Source: Bacteroidales bacterium
Lineage (GTDB): Bacteria; Bacteroidota; Bacteroidia; Bacteroidales; UBA932
Length of the DNA stretch: 64,000 nt
Assembly: GCA_017398125.1 (NCBI GenBank)
Contig: JAFQHE010000043.1
Location: 1-64,000 of the forward strand
Direction: 5' to 3'
In this document: positions 34,411 through 41,836 of the stretch, piece after piece
How the letters are laid out: each line of letters begins with the position of its first letter
Numbering within the stretch: position 1 is the stretch's first letter
Made by a program: the position numbers and the translations under genes
Notes under the pieces: generated by a model
Seen by the model: only the letters and a program-made list of their open reading frames with translations
Databases searched by the model: none
Told to the model about the DNA's origin: nothing

Positions 34411-35763
34411 ATGACTATTGAAAGAGAACTTGAAATTATTGAATTGCTCAATAAAGAGGTAAAACCTGCATTGGGATGTACTGAACCGATTGCAGTCGCT
34501 TTAGCAGTTGCATCTTCTTGTGAAACATTGAGAAATGGAGGATTTGGAGAACCTGCCTCATTGGAGGTGGAGGTTAGTGCAAATATCCTCAAAAACGGTA
34601 TGGGTGTAGGTATACCTGGAACTGGTATGGTGGGTCTGCATATTGCCTCAGCTTTGGGAGCGACTTGTGGAAAATCTGAATATAAACTTGAGGTTCTTAA
34701 AGATTTGGATGAAACTGCACTTGCAGCTGCAAAGAGGATGGTTGCAGAGAGTAATGTAAAGATTGGCCTTGCTGACACTCCGGTCAAACTTTATATCAAG
34801 GCAACTGCAATCAATGGGGAGAACAGGGCCGAAACCATAATTAAGGATAATCATGATTCCATTATAAGCGTGACATTGAATGGCAATAATGTTAAAGGTG
34901 ATACCTCTGCATGTAATAATGCCGGCAATTGTATTGTAGGTGAAGATTGCGCATGCGACCAATCTGCACAAAATTCCGTTGCTGATAAGACAACCCTTGA
35001 CTATAAATTGAGTGTTAAGGAGATTCTTGAATTCGCGGAGTCTGCGAGTTATGAAAATATCTCATTTATACTTGATTCAGTCAAACTTAACTATGCTTTG
35101 GCAGAAGAGGGTTTGAAGAATGATTATGGCCTTAAGGTTGGCAAGACAATTCTTGCATCTCAGCACAGCGGTGTATTTGGCTCTTCAATAATGACTTATG
35201 CAATGGCAGCTACTGCTGCCGCTTCTGATGCTCGTATGGCAGGATGTCTTCTTCCTGCGATGAGCAACTCGGGCAGCGGTAATCAGGGCATTACTGTTAC
35301 TGTACCTGTGATTGCTGTTGCAAGAAAGATGGAGGTCTCTGATGAAAAATTGGCCAGAGCTCTAGTATTGAGCCATTTGATTGCTATTCATATCAAAGGT
35401 TATTTGGGCAAATTGTCGGCACTTTGTGGTTGTGTAATTGCCTCTACCGGCTCCTCATGCGGTATCGTATATTTGAATGGTGGCAGTTATGAGCAGATAT
35501 GTTCTGCAATAAAGAATATGGTAGGAAACATTACTGGTATGGTGTGTGATGGTGCCAAAGTGGGTTGTGCTCTTAAAGTTGCGTCGGGTGTATCTTCATC
35601 TGTGCAGTCTGCAATTCTTGCATTGGACAACATTTGCATATCATCTAATGATGGAATAATTGAGGATTCAATTGAGAAGACAATCTATAATTTGGGTACC
35701 ATCGGTTCAAAAGGTATGCAGGTTACTGACAAGATGATACTTGATATTATGGTATCCAAGTAG
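34411..35763 (+). CDS. L-cysteine desulfidase / serine dehydratase-like [4Fe-4S] enzyme (CyuA/UPF0597)
   Basis: The 450-residue protein belongs to the UPF0597 (YhaM/CyuA) family. It begins EVKPALGCTEPIAVALA, with a conserved cluster cysteine, and later has SGSGNQGITVTVPVIAVA, IKGYLGKLSALCGCVIASTGSSCGIVY and MVCDGAKVGCALKVASG. These cysteines bind a 4Fe-4S cluster that polarises the substrate, as in the alpha subunit of L-serine dehydratase. Characterised members cleave L-cysteine to pyruvate, sulfide and ammonia. A short Cys-rich insert (CNNAGNCIVGEDCACDQSA) about residue 170 is unusual and may be a lineage-specific loop. It lies 99 bases after the amidase-like gene and may be expressed independently. 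Confidence 0.82.
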   Translation: MTIERELEIIELLNKEVKPALGCTEPIAVALAVASSCETLRNGGFGEPASLEVEVSANILKNGMGVGIPGTGMVGLHIASALGATCGKSEYKLEVLKDLDETALAAAKRMVAESNVKIGLADTPVKLYIKATAINGENRAETIIKDNHDSIISVTLNGNNVKGDTSACNNAGNCIVGEDCACDQSAQNSVADKTTLDYKLSVKEILEFAESASYENISFILDSVKLNYALAEEGLKNDYGLKVGKTILASQHSGVFGSSIMTYAMAATAAASDARMAGCLLPAMSNSGSGNQGITVTVPVIAVARKMEVSDEKLARALVLSHLIAIHIKGYLGKLSALCGCVIASTGSSCGIVYLNGGSYEQICSAIKNMVGNITGMVCDGAKVGCALKVASGVSSSVQSAILALDNICISSNDGIIEDSIEKTIYNLGTIGSKGMQVTDKMILDIMVSK

Positions 35764-35823
35764 CAGAGTCTTTAACCTACGTCAGTTTACAGGCAACTGA
35801 CCATATAAATAAAGCCCCATAAA

Positions 35824-36669
35824 TCATAAAAAGATTTTTGGGGCTTCTCTCTTTTCTCCATATTTGAGTTCGAGATCCTCTTTATGGTAAAGGTATCCGG
35901 CATCGTCAAAGTATTTTGCATTTTGTGCGCACTCCTTTATACAGGCATTGCATTTGATGCAGATACCCGTTACATCTTGGGGATTATTCGTATCAATTGC
36001 TCCCATAGGACAAATTGCCGCACAGTGGCCGCACCTATTGCACTTTTCTGATGTTTTTGGCTTTACTTTCCTGATGTCTATAGGGTTGCCATGAGAATCC
36101 TTGGGCTGGAAATATTTGCGCTCAACTGCGCTTCTTCCCGGTATATTCAGAGGATTCTCTCCATTTTCAAATTCTCTTTGTGAGGAACCCTCTGAACACC
36201 TCTTTTTTGCTGCTTGCTGCCCTAAGTTGTAGGCCTGTTCAAGATCTTCAATATTTGGCCTTCCGGCTGCCAGAATATCTGAAAATGAGTGTTGTGCTAC
36301 AAATGCACCTGCTGCAATAGGTCTGAAGTTGCACTCTTTCAGCAGATCGTGCAGTTCAAGAAGAGCATCATCAAAATTTCTGTTGCCATATGTTACTATA
36401 GGGATTGCCATACAGCCGTCTCCTTGTAGTCTCTGCAGATACTTCAAAAGCAGATTGGGTACCCTGCCTGCGTAAACGGGTGTTCCAACAACTGCAATAT
36501 CTGAGCTGCTGATATGCGGAATGGTTTCTCTAACCTGAGGAAGTGTAAAGTCATGTGTGCAGATTTCAGCCTTGGTGAACTGATCAGTCTCATTTATTCC
36601 TTTAACTATTGCATCAACTACTCTGCGAGTTCCGCCTGTAGCACTGAAATAGATTGCATGTATTTTCAT
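35824..36669 (-). CDS. EFR1-type flavodoxin/ferredoxin fusion
   Basis: The 281-residue protein has an N-terminal flavodoxin-like domain (IHAIYFSATGGTRRVVDAI as the FMN phosphate loop; VGTPVYAGRVPNLLLKYL) and a C-terminal ferredoxin domain with two 4Fe-4S motifs (CNRCGHCAAICPMGA and CIKCNACIKECAQNA). This is the EFR1-family arrangement found in strict anaerobes. It should shuttle electrons between ferredoxin-level donors and an unknown acceptor. It sits between the convergent CyuA-like gene and the RNase P RNA gene, whose terminator ends 22 bases before this start. No partner reductase is nearby. Confidence 0.88.
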   Translation of the reverse strand: MKIHAIYFSATGGTRRVVDAIVKGINETDQFTKAEICTHDFTLPQVRETIPHISSSDIAVVGTPVYAGRVPNLLLKYLQRLQGDGCMAIPIVTYGNRNFDDALLELHDLLKECNFRPIAAGAFVAQHSFSDILAAGRPNIEDLEQAYNLGQQAAKKRCSEGSSQREFENGENPLNIPGRSAVERKYFQPKDSHGNPIDIRKVKPKTSEKCNRCGHCAAICPMGAIDTNNPQDVTGICIKCNACIKECAQNAKYFDDAGYLYHKEDLELKYGEKREAPKIFL

Positions 36670-36691
36670 CCTGATTCTCTGGTGTTATTTT

Positions 36692-36719
36692 AAAAAAGAG
36701 ACCGGCCGCGTGGCCAGTC
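36692..36719 (-). terminator. Intrinsic terminator of RNase P RNA
   Basis: On the minus strand GACTGGCC pairs with GGCCGGTC (36712-36719 and 36700-36707; one G-U pair), loop of four bases, followed by TCTTTTTT. It directly follows the 3' end of rnpB. Confidence 0.85.
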
Positions 36720-36725
36720 CCTTAT

Positions 36726-37067
36726 GCTGTAGGCAGATCTATAAGCCGAATTCTGTACTTCAGACTGGTATTGCTACCCTAAGAAGCTTCTATCATTTAT
36801 CTGTTGCAGCCTACCCCCCAACAACGGGCGGGCAACCCTTGAATGTTGGTATACATGGCCTTGCAAGTTGCAGTGGAGTACTGCATATACGTCACCGTAT
36901 CTGCCCGTGAGCTCTTGCCTCACGTTTTCACCCTTGCCTTACGGCGGTTATTTTCTGTTACCCCTTGCACGAACTTTCGCCCGTCTGTGCTTTCCACAGT
37001 GCAATGCCCTATCTTGTCCGGACTTTCCTCCCAATTTCTTGAGCGATAGAACGACCTGCCGATGCCG
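36726..37067 (-). ncRNA. rnpB: RNase P RNA, bacterial class A
   Basis: The minus strand contains the universally conserved segments of the RNase P catalytic RNA: GAGGAAAGTCCGGACA near the 5' end (about 37019-37034), GGGTGAAAACGTGAGG in the middle, and ACAGAATTCGGCTTATAGAT near the 3' end (about 36736-36755). The end segments GGCAG/CTGCC can pair to form P1. The RNA processes tRNA precursors. It is about 340 bases long, with an intrinsic terminator directly downstream. The ends are estimated from P1 and are good to within about ten bases. Protein-like frames across this region are artefacts. Confidence 0.93.
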
Positions 37068-37099
37068 CAAAAATAGTGTTTAAATCCTTAATTGACAAA

Positions 37100-37882
37100 T
37101 TATACCGGGATAAACGTGTATATTGCCTCATATACGCTCTTGCCGTCCCTTTTGCCCTCAAAACAGAAAGTACGGCTGTCGGGACCCAGATTGTTTGTTG
37201 TGCGAATCACTTCAGGTGTCTCAATCTCCTTGCTCCATATCTCTATTTTTTCTCCAAGTCTGGTCTCGGCATTGAAATTTATCTGGAACTCCTTGATTCT
37301 GTAGTTACGAAATATTTCAGGATCAATGCTGTCGGTTGTCCATTCAGAGTATTTTGCATTGTTTGTATGACCGAGCGCATCAAGGTCTGACAATTTTACC
37401 TCATGAGTGCGTACAAGCTCCATTTCCGGACAAGATTTCAATTTGTCGCATGGCTCTTCAATTGCATTTGTCTTATTTGCCTGATTGAGAATATCCGGGT
37501 TGTTGTAGAAATTGTTTGCCCTCTCAATCCTTCTTGTGCGGCTGTTCATTATAAGCCATGAGCTTGTGGCAACGACTGCATTGGCACCATCTTCTGAGTG
37601 TAGGATAAAATCCCTCAGTCCGAAAAGTGACTGCATTCCTTTATGCCATGTCTCAAGTGTAACATTGTCTTGCCATTTGGGGTAGTTATTGTATCTTACT
37701 TTGATTCTGCTTAGAACCCAGGTCTGCTCGCACTCTTTAAGGTCATTATAACCAAAATGGAGTCTGTTTGCATGGTTCCCGGCAATCTCTTGGGTCAGGT
37801 TCAGGAATGCATAAGGTTTCAGTTCCTGTCTCAAATCAACATTATGCCAAAGTATAGTACTATCTTCTTTATATCCGTTCAT
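37100..37882 (-). CDS. Acyl-ACP thioesterase
   Basis: The 260-residue protein contains two hotdog folds of the bacterial/plant acyl-ACP thioesterase family. It hydrolyses acyl-ACP to free fatty acid in the cytoplasm. The N-terminal domain includes WHNVDLRQELKPYAFLNLTQEIAG and WVLSRIKVRYNNYPKWQDNVTLETW. The C-terminal domain has the catalytic-region segment LSDLDALGHTNNAKYSEWTTD. Length is typical. A -7 element (37905-37912) lies upstream. It is divergent from the glutaminyl cyclase gene and 32 bases beyond rnpB on the same strand. Its role in anaerobes is thought to be acyl-chain turnover. Confidence 0.88.
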   Translation of the reverse strand: MNGYKEDSTILWHNVDLRQELKPYAFLNLTQEIAGNHANRLHFGYNDLKECEQTWVLSRIKVRYNNYPKWQDNVTLETWHKGMQSLFGLRDFILHSEDGANAVVATSSWLIMNSRTRRIERANNFYNNPDILNQANKTNAIEEPCDKLKSCPEMELVRTHEVKLSDLDALGHTNNAKYSEWTTDSIDPEIFRNYRIKEFQINFNAETRLGEKIEIWSKEIETPEVIRTTNNLGPDSRTFCFEGKRDGKSVYEAIYTFIPV

Positions 37883-37904
37883 ATTGCTTTTTACGGTTTT
37901 TGTG

Positions 37905-37912
37905 CAAAGATA
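37905..37912 (-). promoter_or_regulatory. -7 promoter element of the acyl-ACP thioesterase gene
   Basis: On the minus strand the sequence reads TATCTTTG, an exact TAnnTTTG match, 22 bases before the ATG at 37882. It may also serve rnpB downstream, because no separate rnpB promoter was seen in the 32-base gap. Confidence 0.45.
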
Positions 37913-37933
37913 CCGATATTTTTCAACTCTAAT

Positions 37934-37966
37934 TTTGGTATGGTAAACTTTTTGTTAGTAGTTTTG
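37934..37966 (+). promoter_or_regulatory. Promoter of the glutaminyl cyclase-pnuC pair
   Basis: TTTG (37934-37937) is followed after 21 bases by TAGTTTTG (37959-37966), an ideal match in sequence and spacing to the Bacteroidota -33/-7 promoter. The ATG at 37993 lies 26 bases downstream. Confidence 0.6.
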
Positions 37967-37992
37967 CAGGATGACTATGTAACAGGTCTGAT

Positions 37993-38799
37993 ATGTCAAC
38001 AGGAAACAAATTATTTAACAGAGTCTTTCTCTTCAGGACCATGCTTGTAATGGGACTGGTGCTTTTGCTGTCGGGAGCTATAAATTTCCTTTATCCCCAA
38101 CAGGTTGATTTCTATACATTAAAAGTTATAAAATCATATCCTCACGATAGGTCTGCATATACCCAGGGCCTCTTTTTTCACAACAATACACTATATGAAA
38201 GTTGCGGACAATATGGTTCGTCATCTTTCAGAAAAAATGACCTTGAAACCGGAAGAATTCTTAAGAAGTTTGATTTTGATAGAAGATATTTTGCTGAAGG
38301 AGCGTGTGTGCTTAATGGAAATCTTTATGTGCTTACCTGGCAGGAGAACAAGTGCTTTGTATATGATATTGAGACATTCAAATATCTTGGCGAACTTTGG
38401 AATCCTACAGAGGGGTGGGGGCTGACTACTGATGGAAAACAGCTTATAATGACCGACGGCTCAGCAGTGCTTTATTTTCTTGATCCCCTGACTTTCAGTG
38501 TTGTAAATAAAGTTGCTGTTACCCTTAACGGCAAACCTGTACAGTATTTGAACGAACTTGAATACATAAACGGTGAAATATGGGCAAACGTATATGGTGA
38601 TGATTCAATAGTTATAATTAATCCTCAAACCGGTAAGGTGAGAGGTGTAGTTGACTGCAGAAACCTTTTGCCACGCTCTTTGCGTACAGCCAATACTGAC
38701 GTGCTTAATGGCATTGCCTACAATGAAGCCACAAAATCCCTCTATCTTACAGGTAAGAATTGGCCAAAACTGTACAAGGTTGAACTTGTAAAGAAATAA
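37993..38799 (+). CDS. Glutaminyl-peptide cyclotransferase (bacterial/plant type)
   Basis: The 268-residue protein is a beta-propeller glutamine cyclotransferase, which converts N-terminal glutamine of exported proteins to pyroglutamate. An N-terminal hydrophobic segment (TMLVMGLVLLLSGAINFLY) should anchor it in the inner membrane facing the periplasm. Family motifs are SYPHDRSAYTQGLFF, YESCGQYGSS, FAEGACVLNGNLYVLTWQEN, GEIWANVYGDDSIVIINP and DVLNGIAYNEATKSLYLTGKNW. Many exported proteins of Bacteroidota carry pyroglutamate after signal cleavage, so the role fits. It is followed after six bases by the pnuC-like gene. Confidence 0.9.
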   Translation: MSTGNKLFNRVFLFRTMLVMGLVLLLSGAINFLYPQQVDFYTLKVIKSYPHDRSAYTQGLFFHNNTLYESCGQYGSSSFRKNDLETGRILKKFDFDRRYFAEGACVLNGNLYVLTWQENKCFVYDIETFKYLGELWNPTEGWGLTTDGKQLIMTDGSAVLYFLDPLTFSVVNKVAVTLNGKPVQYLNELEYINGEIWANVYGDDSIVIINPQTGKVRGVVDCRNLLPRSLRTANTDVLNGIAYNEATKSLYLTGKNWPKLYKVELVKK

Positions 38800-38805
38800 T
38801 GTGAA

Positions 38806-39420
38806 ATGGAAATTTTTGCTTTTGTTACAGGAGTACTCTATCTCATCCTTGAAATATATCAGAACAAGTATATGTGGCTGGTGAATTTCCTTTGCGCAGT
38901 TGCCTATGCATATGTTTTTGCCCAAAGCAGTCTTTATGCAGCAATGGGACTCCAAATATATTACGTGCTGGTAAGTGTTTATGGCTTTTGGGCATGGCAT
39001 CGCGATAAAAAAGCATCTTTCAATACTCTTCCCGACAGTTCCGATAATTCTTCACCTCAAGATCATACAGATTCCAGCAATAAGATCTTGTATAGGAAAC
39101 CCTCTCTCAAGTGGTTACTTTGCACCCTTGTGGCTTTTGCAGTTATTTTTATACTTATGCTCACATTCCTCAGAAACATGACAGGGGATCCGATGCCTAC
39201 GGCTGACGCTTTTGCAACATCGCTCAGCATTGTAGCGACTGTGTGGCTTGGCAAGGCCTTTATCCATCAATGGTTGCTTTGGATTGTTGTGAATGTGGTG
39301 AGTGTAGGCCTCTTTCTATCCCAGGGGCTCTACCTGACATCTATGCTTTATCTGATATACGCATTATCAGCAGTATACGGATTTTTCCACTGGAAAAAAC
39401 GAGGTTCCCTCATAGAGTAG
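38806..39420 (+). CDS. pnuC: PnuC-type vitamin transporter
   Basis: The 204-residue membrane protein matches the PnuC family: VTGVLYLILEIYQNKYMWLVNFLCAVAYAYVFAQSSLYAAMGLQIYYVLVSVYGFWAW in the first half, and WLGKAFIHQWLLWIVVNVVSVGLFL in the second. PnuC proteins move nicotinamide riboside by facilitated diffusion coupled to phosphorylation. In Bacteroidota close relatives may carry thiamine or other vitamins, so the substrate is not certain. A 60-residue polar loop rich in Ser and Asp interrupts the helices. No riboswitch and no kinase partner are seen next to it. Confidence 0.82.
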   Translation: MEIFAFVTGVLYLILEIYQNKYMWLVNFLCAVAYAYVFAQSSLYAAMGLQIYYVLVSVYGFWAWHRDKKASFNTLPDSSDNSSPQDHTDSSNKILYRKPSLKWLLCTLVAFAVIFILMLTFLRNMTGDPMPTADAFATSLSIVATVWLGKAFIHQWLLWIVVNVVSVGLFLSQGLYLTSMLYLIYALSAVYGFFHWKKRGSLIE

Positions 39421-39460
39421 TTTTACTAAAATAATTGATGGATTTATCACATATTTTTAG

Positions 39461-39468
39461 TAAATTTG
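39461..39468 (+). promoter_or_regulatory. -7 promoter element of the MurNAc kinase operon
   Basis: TAAATTTG is an exact TAnnTTTG match, 42 bases before the ATG at 39511. The -33 element is not clear. Confidence 0.4.
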
Positions 39469-39510
39469 CGGCGCACTAAAAATACATGTATTAAAACTAA
39501 TTATAAGAAT

Positions 39511-40344
39511 ATGCAATTAATAGCAGACAGTGGATCTACCAAAGTAGATTGGAGAGCAATCTATAGTGACGGTACTGTAAAATCGGTACATACAGAGGGT
39601 ATTAATCCTGTATTCCAGACAAAGGAATACATCGTTGAGATTTTCAAGACTAAGTTGTTGCCGGAGATTGGAACAGACGTTGAGAATGTTTATTTCTATG
39701 GAGCAGGTATTCTTTCTGCTGAACTTTCCAACACTTTGGCAGAGGCATTCAAAGAGGTTTTCCCTAAATCAACATGCAATGTTGCATCTGACTTGTTGGC
39801 AGCTGCACGTGCTCTTTGCGGACACAATCCTGGTATTGCATGTATAATGGGAACCGGAGCTAATACCTGTTATTATGATGGAGTTGAGATTAAGGACAAT
39901 GTTAGGGCTGGAGGTTTTATTTTGGGTGATGAGGCAAGTGGTGGTGTGCTTGGTAGAAAACTTGTCTCTGATTTCATTAAGGGGCTTCTTCCTAAAGAGA
40001 TTGAAGAGGAGTTTGTAAAGAGATATGACCTTGACTATCCGAAGATTGTAGCAAAGGTTTACAAAGAGCCGCTTCCAAGCCGTTTCTTGGCTTCATTCTC
40101 ACCATTTATCAATGAATTCAGAAGTCATCCTCATATTGACAACCTTTTGAGAACAAGTTTTGATGAGTTCTTCACACGCAATATTTTCCACTATGACTAT
40201 AAAAATCTTGAGGTAAATCTTGTGGGATCCGTAGCTTACTATTATCAGGACATTTTAAAGGAAGTTGCGGCTACCCGCGGTGTTAAGATTGGCAAGATTT
40301 TGAAGACCCCTATTGAGGGATTGATTGAGTTCCACAAGAATTAA
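39511..40344 (+). CDS. BadF/BcrA-type amino-sugar kinase, probably N-acetylmuramic acid/GlcNAc kinase (MurK-like)
   Basis: The start is ATG 39511 (MQLIADSGSTKVDWRAI), giving about 277 residues. ASKHA-fold nucleotide motifs are IADSGSTKVDWR (phosphate 1), CIMGTGANTCYYDG (phosphate 2) and GGFILGDEASGGVLGRKLV. This is the BadF/BadG/BcrA group that includes GlcNAc kinases and the MurNAc/GlcNAc kinase MurK. MurQ follows after 21 bases, so phosphorylation of MurNAc to MurNAc-6-phosphate, the substrate of MurQ, is the most economical role. A sodium symporter two genes on may supply the sugar. Confidence 0.82.
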   Translation: MQLIADSGSTKVDWRAIYSDGTVKSVHTEGINPVFQTKEYIVEIFKTKLLPEIGTDVENVYFYGAGILSAELSNTLAEAFKEVFPKSTCNVASDLLAAARALCGHNPGIACIMGTGANTCYYDGVEIKDNVRAGGFILGDEASGGVLGRKLVSDFIKGLLPKEIEEEFVKRYDLDYPKIVAKVYKEPLPSRFLASFSPFINEFRSHPHIDNLLRTSFDEFFTRNIFHYDYKNLEVNLVGSVAYYYQDILKEVAATRGVKIGKILKTPIEGLIEFHKN

Positions 40345-40365
40345 TAATTAAAAAATATAATTGAA

Positions 40366-41178
40366 ATGAAAGTTACTGAACAATCATCTAATTACGCAAA
40401 TCTTGACAAGATGTCAACTGCAGAGTTGTTGCAGAATATGAACAATGAGGACAAGAAAGTTCCAGTTGCAGTAGAGAATTGTATTCCTCAAATTGAGAAA
40501 TTGGTTGACGGTATTGTTGAGAGAATGAAAAAGGGAGGAAGACTATTCTACCTTGGTGCCGGTACAAGTGGTCGTCTTGGTATTTTGGATGCATCTGAGA
40601 TACCTCCTACATATGGTGCTCCATTTGATTTGATCATTGGCCTTATTGCCGGTGGTGATACCGCTATCAGAAAAGCAGTCGAGAATGCTGAGGATGATTT
40701 TGAGCAGGGTTGGAAAGATATGTTGCCTTACAATGTAGGTGAGAATGACGTGGTAGTGGGTATTGCTGCTTCAGGTTCAACTCCTTATGTTATTGGTGCA
40801 GTAAAAGAGGCCAAGAGCCGTGGTATCCTTACAGCTTGTATTACATGTAACCCTGGTGCTGCTGTAGCTGCAGAGGTTGATATTCCGATTGTTGCCGTTG
40901 TAGGTCCTGAGTTCGTTACAGGAAGTACCCGTATGAAATCAGGTACAGCACAGAAGCTTATCCTTAACATGATCTCTACCTCAACAATGATCAAGATGGG
41001 TCACGTAAAGGGCAACAAGATGGTTGATATGCAGTTGAGCAATGCAAAACTTGTTGACAGAGGTACCAGAATGATTATGGAAGAGGCTCAGATTACAGAT
41101 TATGAGTATGCAAAATCACTTTTGTTGGAGCATGGATCTGTAAGAAATGCCGTAGATTTTTACAATACCCATAAATAG
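40366..41178 (+). CDS. murQ: N-acetylmuramic acid 6-phosphate etherase
   Basis: This 270-residue SIS-domain enzyme cleaves the lactyl ether of MurNAc-6-phosphate to give GlcNAc-6-phosphate and D-lactate. Conserved parts are YLGAGTSGRLGILDASEIPPTYG, IAGGDTAIRKAVENAEDD, VGIAASGSTPYVIGAV and VTGSTRMKSGTAQKLILNMISTSTMIKMGHV. Length is slightly short but complete; it lacks the extra C-terminal helices of longer forms. Together with the upstream kinase it forms a peptidoglycan sugar recovery pathway. Confidence 0.95.
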   Translation: MKVTEQSSNYANLDKMSTAELLQNMNNEDKKVPVAVENCIPQIEKLVDGIVERMKKGGRLFYLGAGTSGRLGILDASEIPPTYGAPFDLIIGLIAGGDTAIRKAVENAEDDFEQGWKDMLPYNVGENDVVVGIAASGSTPYVIGAVKEAKSRGILTACITCNPGAAVAAEVDIPIVAVVGPEFVTGSTRMKSGTAQKLILNMISTSTMIKMGHVKGNKMVDMQLSNAKLVDRGTRMIMEEAQITDYEYAKSLLLEHGSVRNAVDFYNTHK

Positions 41179-41203
41179 CAGGTGAACTGCTGCTTCAAGT
41201 GTG

Positions 41204-41818
41204 ATGTTCAAACAGAATTATTCTTCGGTACTGCTCGAAAAGGCTGTTGAAGAGTTTGCATCGTTGCCTGGTGTCGGCAGAAAGAGTGCTTTAAGACTGG
41301 CGCTCCATCTGCTGAAGCAGCCTAAAGAGAATGTTGAGAGGTTTGCACATTCATTTACTGCTCTCAGGAATGGTGTGAAGTATTGCAGTGTCTGCAATAT
41401 GATTTCAGATAATGAAGTCTGTTCTGTATGTTCATCATTACAAAGAGATAAAAGCATAATTTGTGTGGTTGAGAGTATCCGCGATGTGTTGAGCATCGAG
41501 AATACGCAGCAATACAATGGTATGTATCATGTCTTGGGCGGCATTATATCACCAATAGATGGTATTGGTCCTTCTGATCTACCAATTTCAAAATTGGTTG
41601 AGAGGGTACAGAATGGTGAAGTAAAAGAGGTTATTCTTGCTTTAAGTACAAGTATGGAGGGTGAGACTACCTCTTTTTACCTTTACAAGAGACTGTCGGG
41701 ATTATCAGTAAAGATAAGCACTATTGCAAGGGGTGTGGGATTTGGTGATGATCTTGAATATACAGATGAGCTTACACTCGGTAAGAGCATAGAAAACAGG
41801 CATCTGTTCAAAATTTAA
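41204..41818 (+). CDS. recR: Recombination protein RecR
   Basis: The 204-residue protein acts with RecF and RecO to load RecA at gaps. It shows the helix-hairpin-helix [19 protein letters not shown], the four-Cys zinc finger ([17 protein letters not shown]), the Toprim domain ([18 protein letters not shown], then [16 protein letters not shown]) and the C-terminal [27 protein letters not shown]. The ATG at 41204 is preferred to the GTG just before it. It is interposed between murQ and the sodium symporter, 25 and 18 bases away, and so is probably on the same transcript. Confidence 0.95.
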   Translation: MFKQNYSSVLLEKAVEEFASLPGVGRKSALRLALHLLKQPKENVERFAHSFTALRNGVKYCSVCNMISDNEVCSVCSSLQRDKSIICVVESIRDVLSIENTQQYNGMYHVLGGIISPIDGIGPSDLPISKLVERVQNGEVKEVILALSTSMEGETTSFYLYKRLSGLSVKISTIARGVGFGDDLEYTDELTLGKSIENRHLFKI

Positions 41819-41836
41819 ACTATTTAAAAAACTTAT

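Noticed and set aside
36700..37085. Several plus-strand protein frames across this interval
   Set aside because: They overlap the RNase P RNA, whose conserved segments and terminator are clear on the minus strand.
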